Assembly (NCBI GenBank): GCA_037954235.1 | Contig: JBBMOA010000004.1 | Coordinates: 14,624,101-14,688,100, forward strand | Direction: 5' to 3' | Source: Aulostomus chinensis | Taxonomy: Eukaryota > Chordata > Actinopteri > Syngnathiformes > Aulostomidae | Length of the DNA: 64,000 bases | Shown here: piece by piece, positions 35,990 to 47,825 of the stretch | Layout of the letters: each line of letters starts with the position of its first letter | Numbering within the stretch: the stretch's first letter is position 1 | Made by a program: the position numbers and the translations under genes | Notes under the pieces: generated by a model | Databases searched by the model: none | Told to the model about the DNA's origin: nothing | The model's input: the letters and a program-made list of their open reading frames with translations, nothing else

Positions 35990-36075
35990 CATGCTGTATC
36001 TATTCTTTTCTGTGTAAAGGACCCAATCTTCCCCACAGGGATCATTAGAGTTTAATCTAATCTCATCTAATACAG
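35990..36075 (+). mobile_element. LINE 3' tip with TAATC-type tail
   Basis: 'cccaatcttccccacagggatcattagagt' (in two parts: 'cttccccacagggatc' and 'attagagt') then 'ttaatctaatctcatctaat' matches the tip of teleost LINEs that end 'ttccccaggggatcaataaagt' plus a short tandem tail. The AATAAA has mutated. Only about 80 bp are recognisable. Confidence 0.55.
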
Positions 36076-36299
36076 CCATTTAGAACCAAGGTGTTTAGTC
36101 CTAAATAGTTTGGGGCTCATCAAATGTTTTCCAATTGTAATAGAGCAGAATAAACACCGTCAGGGCTAGCAGCAAAAAAAAAAAAAACATTTAAAAAAAA
36201 ATCTTCTTACCATATTCTCCCATCCACCATCTCTTTTTACACCCACAGAACAGCAGATTCTACCACCTAGGCTTACTTTTTTTCTTCCTTTTACATGTC

Positions 36300-36665
36300 A
36301 CAGAGGACCAGAAATAAGAGGAAAAGAAAGATGAGGCAGTGAGTTAAAATGCAGGACCGCAGGAGAGAGCAAGAGGAAGATAACCGTGAGATAAAGACTG
36401 CTGAAAGGAATGCTAGAGACATACAGAAAAGGAGAATGATAGAAACGTGTTCAGCGAGCAGAGTGAAGCTAAGATAAGGAAGGATGCTGGGAAGTGAAGG
36501 GAGGGGTTGTGGAGAAAAGTGGGGGGGGGGGAGAAAAACTCAGTAACACAGACAGGTGTGTGGGAGGCGGGAGGGAGAGGGAAAATGGGGAGAGGCAAGA
36601 AAAAGCAGGGAAATTCTGGTTGGGTCAGAGACTTTTGACATGGGAGGAGGGGTGCTGTGGCTATG
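36300..36665 (+). repeat. Purine-rich strand with many G-runs
   Basis: The plus strand is strongly A+G-biased over more than 350 bp. It includes an 11-base G run (36521-36531) and many GGGA, GGAGG and GGGAG runs from 36485 to 36660, so it is a candidate G-quadruplex and H-DNA former. It is not a tandem repeat with a fixed period. The 81-codon frame across it is Gly/Glu-rich for this reason. Confidence 0.75.
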
Positions 36666-37039
36666 GAGAGTTAGTGGGTGATTTATGGGTAGGTGGCCCG
36701 GCACTCACAGTCAAGAATCTTTATTCATTCCTTTCCTAATCTAGCTTACCCCAGCCAGACATGCTTAAGGTAATGGGCACAGCTAGCTGTCTGCAAGGCC
36801 ACCGGCACAGATTCACTCAGCCGAGACCGGCGCATATTGAGAGGAGGGGAGGAAAACTGAGACGCATATGAAAAAAATATATAATAAAACCACGGAAGAA
36901 TACATGTTCCAAGATATTTTCAAACAGCTTAGTCACCAGAATATAATAGCATTGTGCGTTTCTGCAAGCCGAATGTTTCTGAACCAAAAATATGTTTTAT
37001 ACTTCTTATGAGATGTCATTTATAGCAAGTACCAGACAG
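36666..37039. other. No feature recognised
   Basis: Single-copy-looking DNA. Confidence 0.45.
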
Positions 37040-37110
37040 CAATGAATGTTTGGCCCACAACAGAGACAGAAGTGCCAAGTGTGGCCCACATCAGGGCCAA
37101 ATGTGACTTT
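37040..37110 (-). repeat. GGGCCA-phrase repeat, reversed copy
   Basis: Reversed, it reads 'tgatgtgggccacacttggc', then 'acttctgtctctgttgtggg', then 'ccaaac'. This aligns with 'tctgggccacgtttggcact', 'tctagctctgatgtgggcca' at 51400-51455. It is a dispersed teleost phrase whose host element I cannot name. Confidence 0.6.
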
Positions 37111-37164
37111 GTGGTTTCAGGAAGTTTCAAGGCCTATTTTCAACTTGAACCTAAGCCACGATAT

Positions 37165-37800
37165 TTTCTACAATTTCATTTGGCAGATGCTTTTGTCCAA
37201 AGGGACGTCCAACACTAGCAAGAGTTCAGCCTGGGGGGAAAGCCTTAGTAAGTGCGACAAAGCGCTTCAAATTTGATTGGCTGCCATCTAGTGCCATTTT
37301 TTTTCTTTATTATTTAACAACAGCTGACCACAACAAATAATACAACGTCAGCAATATCTTTCAACACTCCGCACGTTCAATATTCAACATTGTCAGTACT
37401 AAGAATTCACTAAGAGCTGGGTCTTAATCCTTCTGACTCATTCCACCCCTGAAGACAAAGAGGAGAAGCGTCAGATTAAAGTGCCTTGATGTTCCCTGAA
37501 CAGTTGAGTCTTCAAATGCCTCTTAAAAGTAGAAAGGGACTCTGCGGATCGTACGGACTTGGGTAGTTCATTCCACCATTTGGGAAGCTAGCTAGCTAGC
37601 TAGAGATTTGAGCCACGTTGGCCTGGGAGCACCAGCCGTCTCTCACAGGCAGAGCGTAGCGGGCGAGAGGGGGTTCAGACCCGGATGAAGGATTCCAGGT
37701 AGGTGGAAGCTGTTATTGTCGCTGTCTTGTAAGTCTCGGATTCAAGCTACCACTGGCAGCCAGTGAAGAGAAACTAACAGCGGGGGGACACTTTCCTTAT
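37165..37800 (+). mobile_element. Teleost dispersed repeat of about 600 bp
   Basis: It opens with 'catttggcagatgcttttgt', 'ccaaagggacgtcc', a diverged form of the widespread fish phrase 'ttggcagacgcttttatccaaagcgac'. It continues through 'aacagttgagtcttcaaatg', 'agaaagggactctgcggatc', 'cattccaccatttgggaagc' and 'ccactggcagccagtgaaga'. All of these are in the order I know from a common teleost interspersed element. A local GCTA expansion (37586-37603) lies inside. I cannot name the family or define its termini. Confidence 0.65.
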
Positions 37801-40741
37801 CCTCTAGTTTTAAACAAAAGGAGCAAACACACATGGGAACCATAATTAATTAAGAAGGAAAACCACACATCAAACCCAAAATGTAATGAGAATTTAGATG
37901 GGAAAAAAAGCTAAAACTCTGTCTAAATAAAATTGTCTTTGCTTCCAGAGACCAATCGTATGGTTTCTCTTCTTTTATAGGTGTCCTTATCTTTTGTATT
38001 TTCTGCCTAACACTGATCCCGTACTTGATTCTTTTATATCCAATCAGGCTTTGGTGTGTCAGCGTACATGCTTAACAAAATGTCTCTTTTTTTGGAAAAA
38101 AAAAACAAACAAAAAAACAATAGACTTGGCACTATTTTAACAAATATTTGCACTCTTTTGTACCAACTAATTTTTATGTGCTCAATAAAAGGAGTAAAGA
38201 TGATTTTACAAGTTTGAGATGCCAACGAATTTTTCTGTTCCACACAACATTTATGAATGTAGTTCATCAAGGTTTAAAATGAAATTTACAAATGGCCTAC
38301 ACAAAGTAATCTTTCTCTCAGTGTAGTGATGGTCAAGGATGTAAAACTGAGGATTAAAACTTAGCAAAGTAATGAATAACTTGGACGCCAATCATTTCAG
38401 AGGAGGGAAAGATATTCTCAGGCTTTCAATTCATTTGAGTTGAGCTAAGAAAAAAAACAAACCCACCGCCCTTCCGTTATGTTGCTGCGGTGAAAAAGCG
38501 CTAGCAAGTTGGCTCGGCGTAGTGTTTAGTGCTACTGTCAGTGACGACCTGGCAGGGTTGGTTTGTTCAAATCCAAGTGTTTGTGGATAAGGAGGGATGT
38601 TGACTATATTGCGTGATGCACTTTAAAGTTTTAAAATGGAAGTTTTTGGACGGTTTTGTAGTTTTTAGGTCACCATTCGCTTCAAGCTCCATCAACATGG
38701 CTGGTTCTTCCTGCATTCTGCTCTCACAAAGAAGCAGTTAAAAAAAGCCATAATTTTTGAGTACCAAAAAAAACCAAAAAACTTTATGGGTGTGTGTAAT
38801 GTTATACGATATTCACTTGAGTGAATTTAATTTAGTTTCGACAGTTTGTTTTGTCCGTATTGATCGGCACGTGTTTGCAGAAGAGCGCAATATTGACATA
38901 GTTTTCGAGCTACTGGGTTGTTTTACAAAATCTGTACTAACCAATTTAAATTTTACAAGTGCATCTCTGTTTATTATCATCTTTTTAAGACACAGATCTG
39001 TCTCCTGATGTGTATGTGAAGTGTACTCTGTGCTGTCGGGAGTTAAAAGCTGGAAAGCAGCCCAGAGAGGTGATCAAGCAGGAGAGCTCACTAGTCAGAG
39101 GACCATTCTAAAGAATGAGCGTTTAGATGGAGGAAGAAGAGCAAGAGGGAGCGATAACAGGTAGAGGTGGGAGTGAAATTGACGGCAGACAGATAATCAG
39201 GGTTGGAGATGGAGTCATGATGGGGAAAAAAGGTTGCACAGAGATGAATGCAGTGAAAGGGGGAATGTGCGGTGTAGAAAGGATGTCAGGGCCCCAACAC
39301 TGCAGCTGAGATCTCTTCATTTTTCTTTTCCGAGTCTTTGATTTTTATTCTGCATTCATGGGTTCATCTGATTGAAGAGGTTGGCAAAAGAAGTCTCCCT
39401 GATTTTATTCTCTTTTCTTCCTGTTTTCTGTCTTGCTCTCCATTTGTCCTCTTGTTTGTTTGATTTGCTTCCTGCCAGAAGTAGAGACAATATTCTGGAT
39501 GAGCCCAGCGCTGATAAATGGATGCCAGCAGCCGCCCTGTAGCGCCGACTCTTGTTCTGAGTGGCAGATCATTTTGTGTGCCACAGAAAGAGTGTGTGAG
39601 AGGAAACGGGAGAGGGAGAGAGAGAGAGAGTGATATGCGGGCTGCTTGTGTGTCCTTGCTCATGGCATCTGTGATTGCAACCGCAAGCCATTTGCATTGA
39701 TCAACTTTTGACAAATTCCAGCATCTGTGTGGTTACGCTGTCCAAAGTCCATACACACACATTTAACAGGCGTACTGTACATACAGTGTGACACACACAA
39801 AATTCTTTCTGGATTGTTTTAATATACTCACATGCACCCAGCAGTTTTTGTTTTTAATCTAACAGGCTTGGGGAGACAATAATGAATGAGCAATTTGGGG
39901 CTCACAGTCAGAGATGAAGCAAGGTATTTCAACTACTTTGATTTTCAAAGCCTGGAACAATACTTCTGCCTGAATATTATTTATTGCAGAGCAGTGCTCA
40001 TTATATATATTCTCAAGTGAAAAATAAGTCTTTTCACAACAATGGAGCCAACACTGGATTTGAGCTTCTATTGTCTTCTTAATTATGATTTAACACAATT
40101 ATCAAGTAGACATGAGTGGTGAACACATCGCCTGCTGGGTAGGCATAAAATCATTTGGTTGTAAGAAATAATTGAGCTTAATCTTTTGTGGTTGTATTAT
40201 TCACTGAGTTTCTAGGTAGATGTCTCACTCACTTTCGCTTCACTTGTCTGTTCTACTGGTTGCCAGTGACACAACCAAACACATAAAGTCTGAGTAGTTC
40301 GTTAGCAAACGTTAGCTTACCTGTCCAGCAGAAAAGTGGCCAACTCAGCCCCCTCACCTTTTCAGGCCCCTTTCGGTCTTTGACCGCCGTAAAAATGCTG
40401 AACTAATATTGGCCCTCGTCTTGCTCCTTCGTTGTTCTGGCAGTATTTGAGACAGATAACAGGATGAACTCATGCGTTCCTCGGCCATTTCTCCGGTTAA
40501 TCCAACACCTGGCAACTGGGCTCCTGTTCTCGGGGATGACAAGCAGGTGACGTGATATCAAGACACATGTCAATACTGTTTGCTCAGAAATCCTTAACCA
40601 TTTGTCATCCAAATGACTGGAATGTAAATTTTGTGAACATTCTGGTCCTGATAAAAATGTAACAATTACTTCACCACTGCTAAAAAAGCTTCATGTAAAT
40701 TGAACCTTTTGTTCTGCACCTTTCGAAAGGTTCTATTGATG
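37801..40741. other. Long stretch without a confirmed gene; weak tRNA-like SINE head and purine-rich part
   Basis: Near 38505-38575, 'ggctcggcgtagtgtttagtg' (split 'ggctcggcgtagtg'/'tttagtg') followed by 'ggtttgttcaaatcc' weakly recalls a SINE head. The B-box-like part is GTTCAAATCC, and there is no tail or duplication. From 39060 to 39260 the plus strand is purine-rich. (GA)n lies near 39610-39630. No exon recognised. Confidence 0.4.
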
Positions 40742-40994
40742 TCCATCCATCCATTTTCAACACTGCTCATCCTATTAAGGGTCGCGGGGGGACTGGAGCC
40801 TATCCCAGCTAACATTGGCTGAGAGGCGGGGTTCACCCTGGATGGGTCGCCAGTCAGTCGCAGGGCCATCAGGAGCAACTAGAGGCTCAGTATCTGGCTG
40901 AAGGATACTTTGACATGGCCATGGAAGTGAGGATCAAACTAGCGACCCTTTTGTTGCGAGACGGCCACTATATCTCTGGGCCATGCTGCCCCCG
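40742..40994 (-). mobile_element. Chimeric SINE: SINE-B-type head joined to SINE-A tail
   Basis: Read on the minus strand, the first ~125 bp ('gggggcagcatggcccagag', 'gggtcgctagtttgatcc', 'catgtcaaagtatccttcag', 'gttgctcctgatgg') align with the head of SINE-B at 50986-51110. The remaining ~125 bp ('gccctgcgactgactggcga', 'aaccccgcctctcagcc', 'gggataggctccagtccccc', 'ggatggatgg') are the SINE-A tail. The join is near 40865-40870. The B box is weakened (GTTTGATCC). No clear target-site duplication was found. Either a template switch during retrotransposition or an established hybrid family fits. Confidence 0.82.
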
Positions 40995-43229
40995 AATACT
41001 GTTCCTTAATTTTTAATTTGAAATTTTAAGTCCCTTTTTTACTATTCTCGCCATAGTTTGCTAACAGATTATCACAGCAAGAGTAAATAAATGTGCCTGA
41101 CAAACAAAAATGGAACAATTTTCTGTGTGCTATTGTGAAGAGAGAGATGAGGCTTTTAGTCGAGCGACATGAGCTCAGCGCTGCTGTTCTTTCACTACAG
41201 CACCAAGGCCATGTCATTGTCCAGCTAAAGGACTACAGTACTTCTCTTTTCCACCATATTCACGTGGGTGTTTATTTGTCACAAGTTGAATGGAGAGAAG
41301 CACACAGCAGTAGAGAGGAGGGGCCATCTAAAATAAATAAAATAAAAGGTTGCAAACAGGTTAAAGTTACAGTTTTATGAGCGAGCGTGCAGTGGGTGTT
41401 GAGGAGACCACTACAAAGCTGCGAATGTCAATGTACTTGAAGCTTTTCCTTTTCATTCAGAACTGGTGAATTTGATGGAATATATCTGCTTTTCTTCGTG
41501 GGAAACTAATGCACAATGACAAAAAAATAAATAAATTTTAAAAAATCAAAACCATTGCATTAAAGAACCGGAGGGCAGTATTCATCAAGTCAAATGTGTG
41601 ACCATGCAAGTGCTTTGAGTAGAAAGTGAAGTTATTGTTTTTGTCAGTCTGTTGTAGTTGCTTTTGACAGTTTCAAATCCCAGACACAAAGTCTGGAGTG
41701 CTTCAGAGTGACATTTTGACGGATCTCGTCTCGAAAAAACAATTCAAGACGATTTCAAGTCATTGTGTAAAAGGATTTCTGCAAAAGTATAATAATCATG
41801 ACCTCGAATGTTTGCAGTAGCCAGACCAGTCAAACAGAGATATGTCAATCAAACAATGTAGGTTTGCATTTAAAAAAAAAAAAAAAAAGATGATAATAAA
41901 ATTGCATTCTTCTTCTTGTCTCGGGACATTTTCATTTAATATTTCATTAACCTTGGAGGAGACTTTCCAAGCGACCTTCCTTTATTCATGAAAGATGACG
42001 AGCATTGATACACCTCAATAAAACAACAAGATATAGGCAGGCGAGTCAAGAGGGCTTGTGACGCGCGTACTCAAACGTAACGCCACAATCGTCACGGCAC
42101 AAGACGCATCGGCTTTCCAGCTCGATTGTCCTCTTCTTTCCTTCTGTGTCCGCGTCACAGCACTGTCTGTGTTTTTCCTCGTCTCGCCTGCAGTCGTCAT
42201 TCTGTGTCGGGTGAAGCGTCTAATGTGTGTTGAAGGGTTTGGGGATTTAGCTTTAATCGAGATGCCTTTGTGCAACCGTTATGACAAGCATTTATGATGG
42301 AAAGAACACTTTTTTTTTTTTACGTAACCAGTTACGGAATGAGTCAGCGCTCATTTAATGTGAGCCACATCATGACTCATATTTTGAGGGATCATATTTA
42401 GCATTTGACCTAAGCTAGAAATAAATCATTCACAACCCCTTAACACACTACTACTATGGATGTTTGGGTAAAAATAAAGGTTTTTTTCAGTCCAGTTTGT
42501 TGGACTTAGTGACAAATAGCTGTAATTTAGAGATGGCAGCCTCTCACCTCCTAGACTTGTAAGGTCATTCACCATAACGCAATTTCTGAAATTTAAGTTT
42601 GCCCATTTCCCTGTGCCTTTAGCTGACTGTTACCTCATGTAGTGTGCAATTGTTAACCTAGATTTCGCTCTTATAGCCACTTTGTCCTTTTCTTAATGTG
42701 TGTGAGTCACTCGGTTCAGAGACACAGTTGTCAGTTGACTTGTTTGTTTAGAGCACTAGTGGGTTTTTGTGTAAGTTTCCAGGTGAGTTGGTGAGGTTAG
42801 AATGTGTTTGTTTGTCATCCAGGTGACCTCGGTTAAAAAAGAAAAAAAATCAGACAAAACATCGGTAAGTTGAAGAGGAGGAGGGGCTTAATACCTCCAT
42901 GTAGGTACTGTGCTTCTCTCCCTCATCAACTGGGGTCAAAAATAACTACAATACAGCTGTTATTCTCGAGGAACTTCCAAGATATTGCATATATCAAATG
43001 CAGGCCTGCTGTTCAGAGCTGTCTTCAAGAGCTGAGGCTGTATAAAATAAATGCTTTTGCTGTGATTTAATTGATTGATCAAAAATAAGGCTGAAATAGT
43101 TTCATCATCTTGCCGACACTTACGTAATAAGTATGCAACTTTCTATCAGTTCTGTCTGCAAGACGACTAGCAAAGATACTTTAAAATGCTTGTTTTCTGA
43201 ATGGAGTTTGGTAGAGGACACGGTTTAGA
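40995..43229. other. No confirmed gene; CpG-richer pocket
   Basis: The part 42050-42220 is visibly richer in CpG ('gacgcgcgtac', 'aacgtaacgcc', 'gtccgcgtc', 'cctcgtctcgcc') than its surroundings. A 79-codon frame without a good start codon crosses it. Poly-A lies at 41872-41888. No domain or exon structure recognised. Confidence 0.4.
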
Positions 43230-43520
43230 TCCCTTACGCCATCCGTCATGACTTGGCTCCCTTCCGTCATAACAGTCTGGCCGTGAAGGTCATCCTGCCA
43301 GCTCCACAAATCATCTTATGTAAACAAAAAGACGGTGGAGTTGCAGTGCCGATACACTCGAGCTATTTTAGATGCAAAATGTTGGGTGCCGTGGAGCAGG
43401 ACCTTCTCCCTGGGTTGATTTTAAAGGGCTCATTCTTCACTCCAGCTGATTATACGCTAATAAAAATATGAAATCCATGCCAACATAGCCCCTCTAAATT
43501 CTTCACACTGTTCCTTTAAT
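43230..43520 (-). mobile_element. MITE-like teleost repeat with AAAGGAACAGTGTG terminus
   Basis: Read on the minus strand it begins 'ttaaaggaacagtgtgaaga', then 'atttagaggggct', 'ttattagcgtataatcagct', 'gaatgagccctttaaaatc' and 'ggtcctgctccacggcaccc'. This is the order I know from a common short teleost element starting CTTAAAGGAACAGTGTG. Only one end is recognised. The opposite terminal repeat is missing or diverged, so this is probably a truncated copy. Confidence 0.6.
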
Positions 43521-44436
43521 ACTGCCAAACAGTTGCTCCATCATTTCACTGTCAGCGTCACAGCTTGGTGATAAAATAAAAGCCCCCAAAATACACTGGA
43601 GCGAATCGGTAAAAAGGGATTATTACAGCCTTTGCATTGACAGAGATTGGAGGTTACAGGCGGCGGCTGTGGCAGCTTGTGAGGATGGTGGCTGGAGAGC
43701 ATGGCAGGCAAATGGGTTTGGCGTGGTACGGGTTGGTGAGGGGATAGGGATTTTTGGAAAGAGTATCACAGCTGGCACAGCCAAAAAACACTACAAATTA
43801 CCTCGAAGTGAACAAGTGGCCAAGTGATAATACCACCGAGGGAAAGCTAAACGATCTGGCGACAAGTAGCTGTTTAATCGTAGTAGATATACTGCAGGTG
43901 TTGATGATTTGAGACCAGAGGTGGGAACAGGAAGCCAGAACCGTATCAGTCAGAGTATTATTTTTCCTATTAGCCTCACTTGTCCCCCAGCATGGCTTTA
44001 CCGATCATTATCGAGTTCGCTCTTTGTAATTTTCATTTGATCTATTCTTTGTAGTAAAAGGAGCGTTGTGAAAATGCATGATGAAGGTATGAATAAATTT
44101 ATTGGATCTGATGATCACCCCACAGAGTAAACACTGACAAAAACACATGCACATTAGGGTAAAAATCTACCCATCTGTGAATCCTTTATGCTTGTTTTCT
44201 TTTTCTAACTCTGAATTTTTTGCTTCATTATGAGAAACTAATTTTCTGTACTGCTGTGAAAGAGAGAGGTTTAGCGCAGATGGGTCCTTGTTTGATTGTG
44301 AGCTGGGTAGACGTCATTCAAAACTTCTCTGGTATCAACAGCTCAGAAGAAAAGAAAAAGTTTCTCCTTGTAAAGGAATTCAAATTCCACCCTTACACCC
44401 ATATATCATCATTTATATAGATGATAAAGCCTGCGT
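43521..44436. other. No gene recognised
   Basis: Single-copy-looking DNA leading into an AT-rich array. Confidence 0.45.
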
Positions 44437-44884
44437 GTGAGTGTAAGTATATGTACATTTATATATAAACATAATTATATATGTATGTGTATGTTTATAT
44501 ATGTATATATGTGTATTTGTATGTATACATATAGATGTTTATAAATATTTATATATGTGTATGTACATTATATAGGCATATGTATATGTGTATGTATGTA
44601 TGTGTATACATGTATAAATGCATATGTATATATGTATTTCTAAATGCATGTATATGTGTTTATATGCATGTACATACATATAAATACTTATATACAGTCA
44701 CATATACATACAGTACACATATACATATGCTCTCATATTTACATATATACATATAGATATACATATATATACATAAAATATACACACATAAATATACACA
44801 TACATATACACATGTATATGTATGTATATATAGATGTGTGTTTGTATGTATATATGTGTATATACATATATGTGTTTGTATGTT

Positions 44885-44940
<56 letters not shown>

Positions 44941-44965
44941 GTGTGTTTGTGTATGCATTTGTGTT
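44437..44965. repeat. Degenerate TATG/CATA array with (TA)24 core
   Basis: About 530 bp consist almost only of TATG, TGTA, CATA and TATA words, with a pure (TA)n at about 44889-44937. G sits mainly on the plus strand in the first and last parts; C-bearing words dominate from about 44660 to 44815. It has the same texture as the large array from 59240 onwards. Tyr/Ile/Cys-rich frames over it are not genes. Confidence 0.93.
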
Positions 44966-45907
44966 TTTCATGATTTCCTGTTAGTTTTTCTGCAATCCCG
45001 CTGACTGACAGACACAAGTACCCTCCTAAGTAATCATTGACATTGCTAGAAAGTACTACACTTCCTCCTCACCACGTTTACATGGGCAAGTACCATGAGT
45101 TCACTGTATAAGTATCTCCTAGATTAAATGTGATGGTCAGTTAATCCAAATGTTTTCAGATCACTGCTGCCTGATAGAAAACTGATGAATTTAACCATAT
45201 GTACATAATATTTTCAATATATAAATAGAGCTATGGGAACTGTGCATTTAGTAGAACATTTTAAATTAATGTTATTACTGTCCTTAATTTTTACCTCCGC
45301 TTCCTGCAAAATGGAATATGATATCAAACGTATCAGGTGTGTCATTGAGAGGATCATTTCAGTGGAAAATGATTCTTTAGGATTCAAATGATGGAGATTT
45401 TTCTTTGTGTGTTTTAATCAAACTTTGTCCAAAAAGAAGGAAACGTGGTATTTTACGTCTTGAGCAATCATAAACTGTGCCGAAGGTGTATCGCTGCATG
45501 GCGCAGTGTTGCAGCATGTCCTATTTCCAGACACACACTGTTATTATCATAGCAATGGCATCCTTCACAACCCAAGGGGCTCCTATTTTGTCACAGGTAC
45601 ACACAGCACATTCCATTACCTCCCTCAGTGCTGGCACCAACGCACTATCCATGTTTCCCCACAGAGCACGCTGGCGATGTGTTAGCCTGTCTGAGTGTAA
45701 CCTAGCTGGCCCGCTATCGCTCGTCTCATCCGTTACACTCTGCTCCCATTCAATCAGAGCCCCACGCCTCGGAGGAGCTGCAGATAAAATTCTCATTATC
45801 TTAGCTCACAGAATTAAAGGGACCAGGACAGAGGGGGCACACACATATACACAGGAAAACACACATACACTCAAGAATGCAAAAGAAGTACAGTAGAGCG
45901 TTATCTC

Positions 45908-45910
<3 letters not shown>
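44966..45910. other. No gene recognised
   Basis: Single-copy-looking DNA. The 139-codon frame at 45477-45896 has an opposite-strand frame of similar length and no domain. Confidence 0.45.

Positions 45911-45938
<28 letters not shown>
45911..45938. repeat. (CA)14 microsatellite
   Basis: Uninterrupted CA units. Confidence 0.96.
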
Positions 45939-45940
<2 letters not shown>

Positions 45941-46085
45941 CTCCAAACAGCATGCTGAGTCCCTTATCCTAATTTGAGCACCGAGGGAGGCTTTGTTGCA
46001 GGATCAGTTTGTTCTCATCTTAGTGCTCTCTTAAGGAATATATGTGTCAAATAAATTGCAACAAAGATCTCTGCAGTGTTTCAGG

Positions 46086-46086
<1 letters not shown>

Positions 46087-46142
<56 letters not shown>
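46087..46142. repeat. (TG)28 microsatellite
   Basis: Uninterrupted TG units ending at TGAGACC. Confidence 0.97.
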
Positions 46143-46144
<2 letters not shown>

Positions 46145-47793
46145 ACCATTATCAGAATTTGTGTTCACAGCACTTTACACCGTGACACTGTACTCTGCTG
46201 TGGGCAAGTAATTCTGCGTTCCCTATCGGCATCCATAAAACTACGTGGTTGCAAAAAGTCTGCAGGACTGTACCGTGTGATTTTTTTTCACGCTTTTTTT
46301 TTTTTTTTTTTTTGTCGTCCACCTCGGTAAGTAAGGAAAAGTTGGAGATTTGAGATGGTGTGTGCGTGCACAGGTATCTCACTATCTTTCACTTTATGAG
46401 ACCAAATAATAGTCGCTGTCTGTTCCAGCGAGCGTGCGTGCATCCCGCAGAGCCGGTGTGAGCATGTGCAAATGTATCAGCTACTTGAGTGTGTGAGTGA
46501 ACGTCGCCAGGGGAAATTTTCTGCAGCACATGGAAACCCCATTGTTTATTCATGCTTTCTAAATTGAAGTGTGCATCCCTGTATTCTCCAGGCTGTGCTC
46601 TCTTGTGTATAACAGAGACAGTGAAGGAGGGAGGGAAAGAATGGCAGGGAGGTGGAGAGACGGAAGAAAAAAGAACCCACCCCCCTCTTGAATCAGATTT
46701 TCTTTCTTAAAGGCCCACTCCAGTAACTGCTCTCCAATAGAGAGGAAGATAATGAATCGTTTGTCTATATTAAAGGTGATCCAGAGAACTTCAAATCCAT
46801 TCCAGGCTCCACTTCAGAGCTGCTGCTCCTCCGTTTATTTAAGCCCTCTCTAGCTGCAGGTAATGGATTGACACATACCTCAATAGCAAGAGTTAGATTG
46901 TGCATCGCAGCACTTTCCCTCATGACCCTTCTCTCCAGAATGGTACGCCATATCGATTGTTTCCATTCACAATCATATCGATGCCTTCCATTGTCTCCAT
47001 CCCCACGTCACAGCTGATTCGTCAATATGTATGCCGCACCAAGCCCCCGTCCCCCTCTCTGTTTCAATCTGTCCGCCCCCCCCCCCCCCCCGCCTTGCCT
47101 CAATCAATTGATGATGGCTGCACTCATCAGTTGTTCAGTGATGGAGCTTTCAGAAGGTGTTAGGTGATGAAAATGTTCATCGGAATACCATAATATGATT
47201 AGGGTTATAAACACTTTGGTGTGACAAGAGGAGAAAACCTGGCCGGTTGGCTTTGAGGAATGCAAATCAGGTGCTTATGATGAATGCCTTTGTTACAGTG
47301 GCTGACGTGAGAATTGAATAAATCAGCATCAGAGTAATTTAAAAGCATGGGCTTTCACCTGGGGATGCCAAACGCTCTAAAATATTTGTGCCACATTGTA
47401 TACTGCAAGGACAAATGGCTCTCTTTGGCAAGGCAGCCCCTGAAAACCTCACATTCCTCGATTCATTAAAACAAAAGTAGGTCACCTACAACATGGCCGC
47501 CCCTTGGCCACCCTTTCCGTCCCCCTTCCTGTCAGCATATGTTTCTCTCAGGCTATAGCCAACAAAGAAGCTTCTGAATAATACACACATACGAGCCTAA
47601 AGACAGACAGGAGATTTATGGCCACAAATTTGAGTAAATTTAGTAAACTTTCCACTGCTTTTAATTACCTGTCTTAATTAGATCCCCGTTAGAGTGGCGG
47701 GATGCTTTCACAAATGCCTACTTAAGGATAATTACACATGCATCCCTGAAATTTCCAGAGATGCCTTTCAAAAGCGAAAAGGGAGGAGTGTGA
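46143..47793. other. No gene; homopolymer runs
   Basis: Contains T20 at 46294-46313 and C16 at 47076-47091. The part 47620-47720 is repeat-free with TAATTA-type motifs. No exon recognised. Confidence 0.45.
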
Positions 47794-47825
47794 TGGGTGG
47801 GGGGGGGGTGGGGGGGTGGTGGGGG
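47794..47825 (+). repeat. G-run cluster, strong G-quadruplex candidate
   Basis: Consecutive runs of 3, 10, 7, 2 and 5 G separated by single T (or GT) bases give several ways to form four stacked G-tracts on the plus strand. Confidence 0.85.

Noticed and set aside
38505..38575. SINE head
   Set aside because: It has only a weak B-box-like GTTCAAATCC, with no A box, no body, no tail and no duplication. It is noted in the stretch description only.
45477..45896. 139-codon frame as a gene
   Set aside because: An opposite-strand frame of 91 codons covers the same bases, the end is CA-repeat-derived, and no domain is visible.
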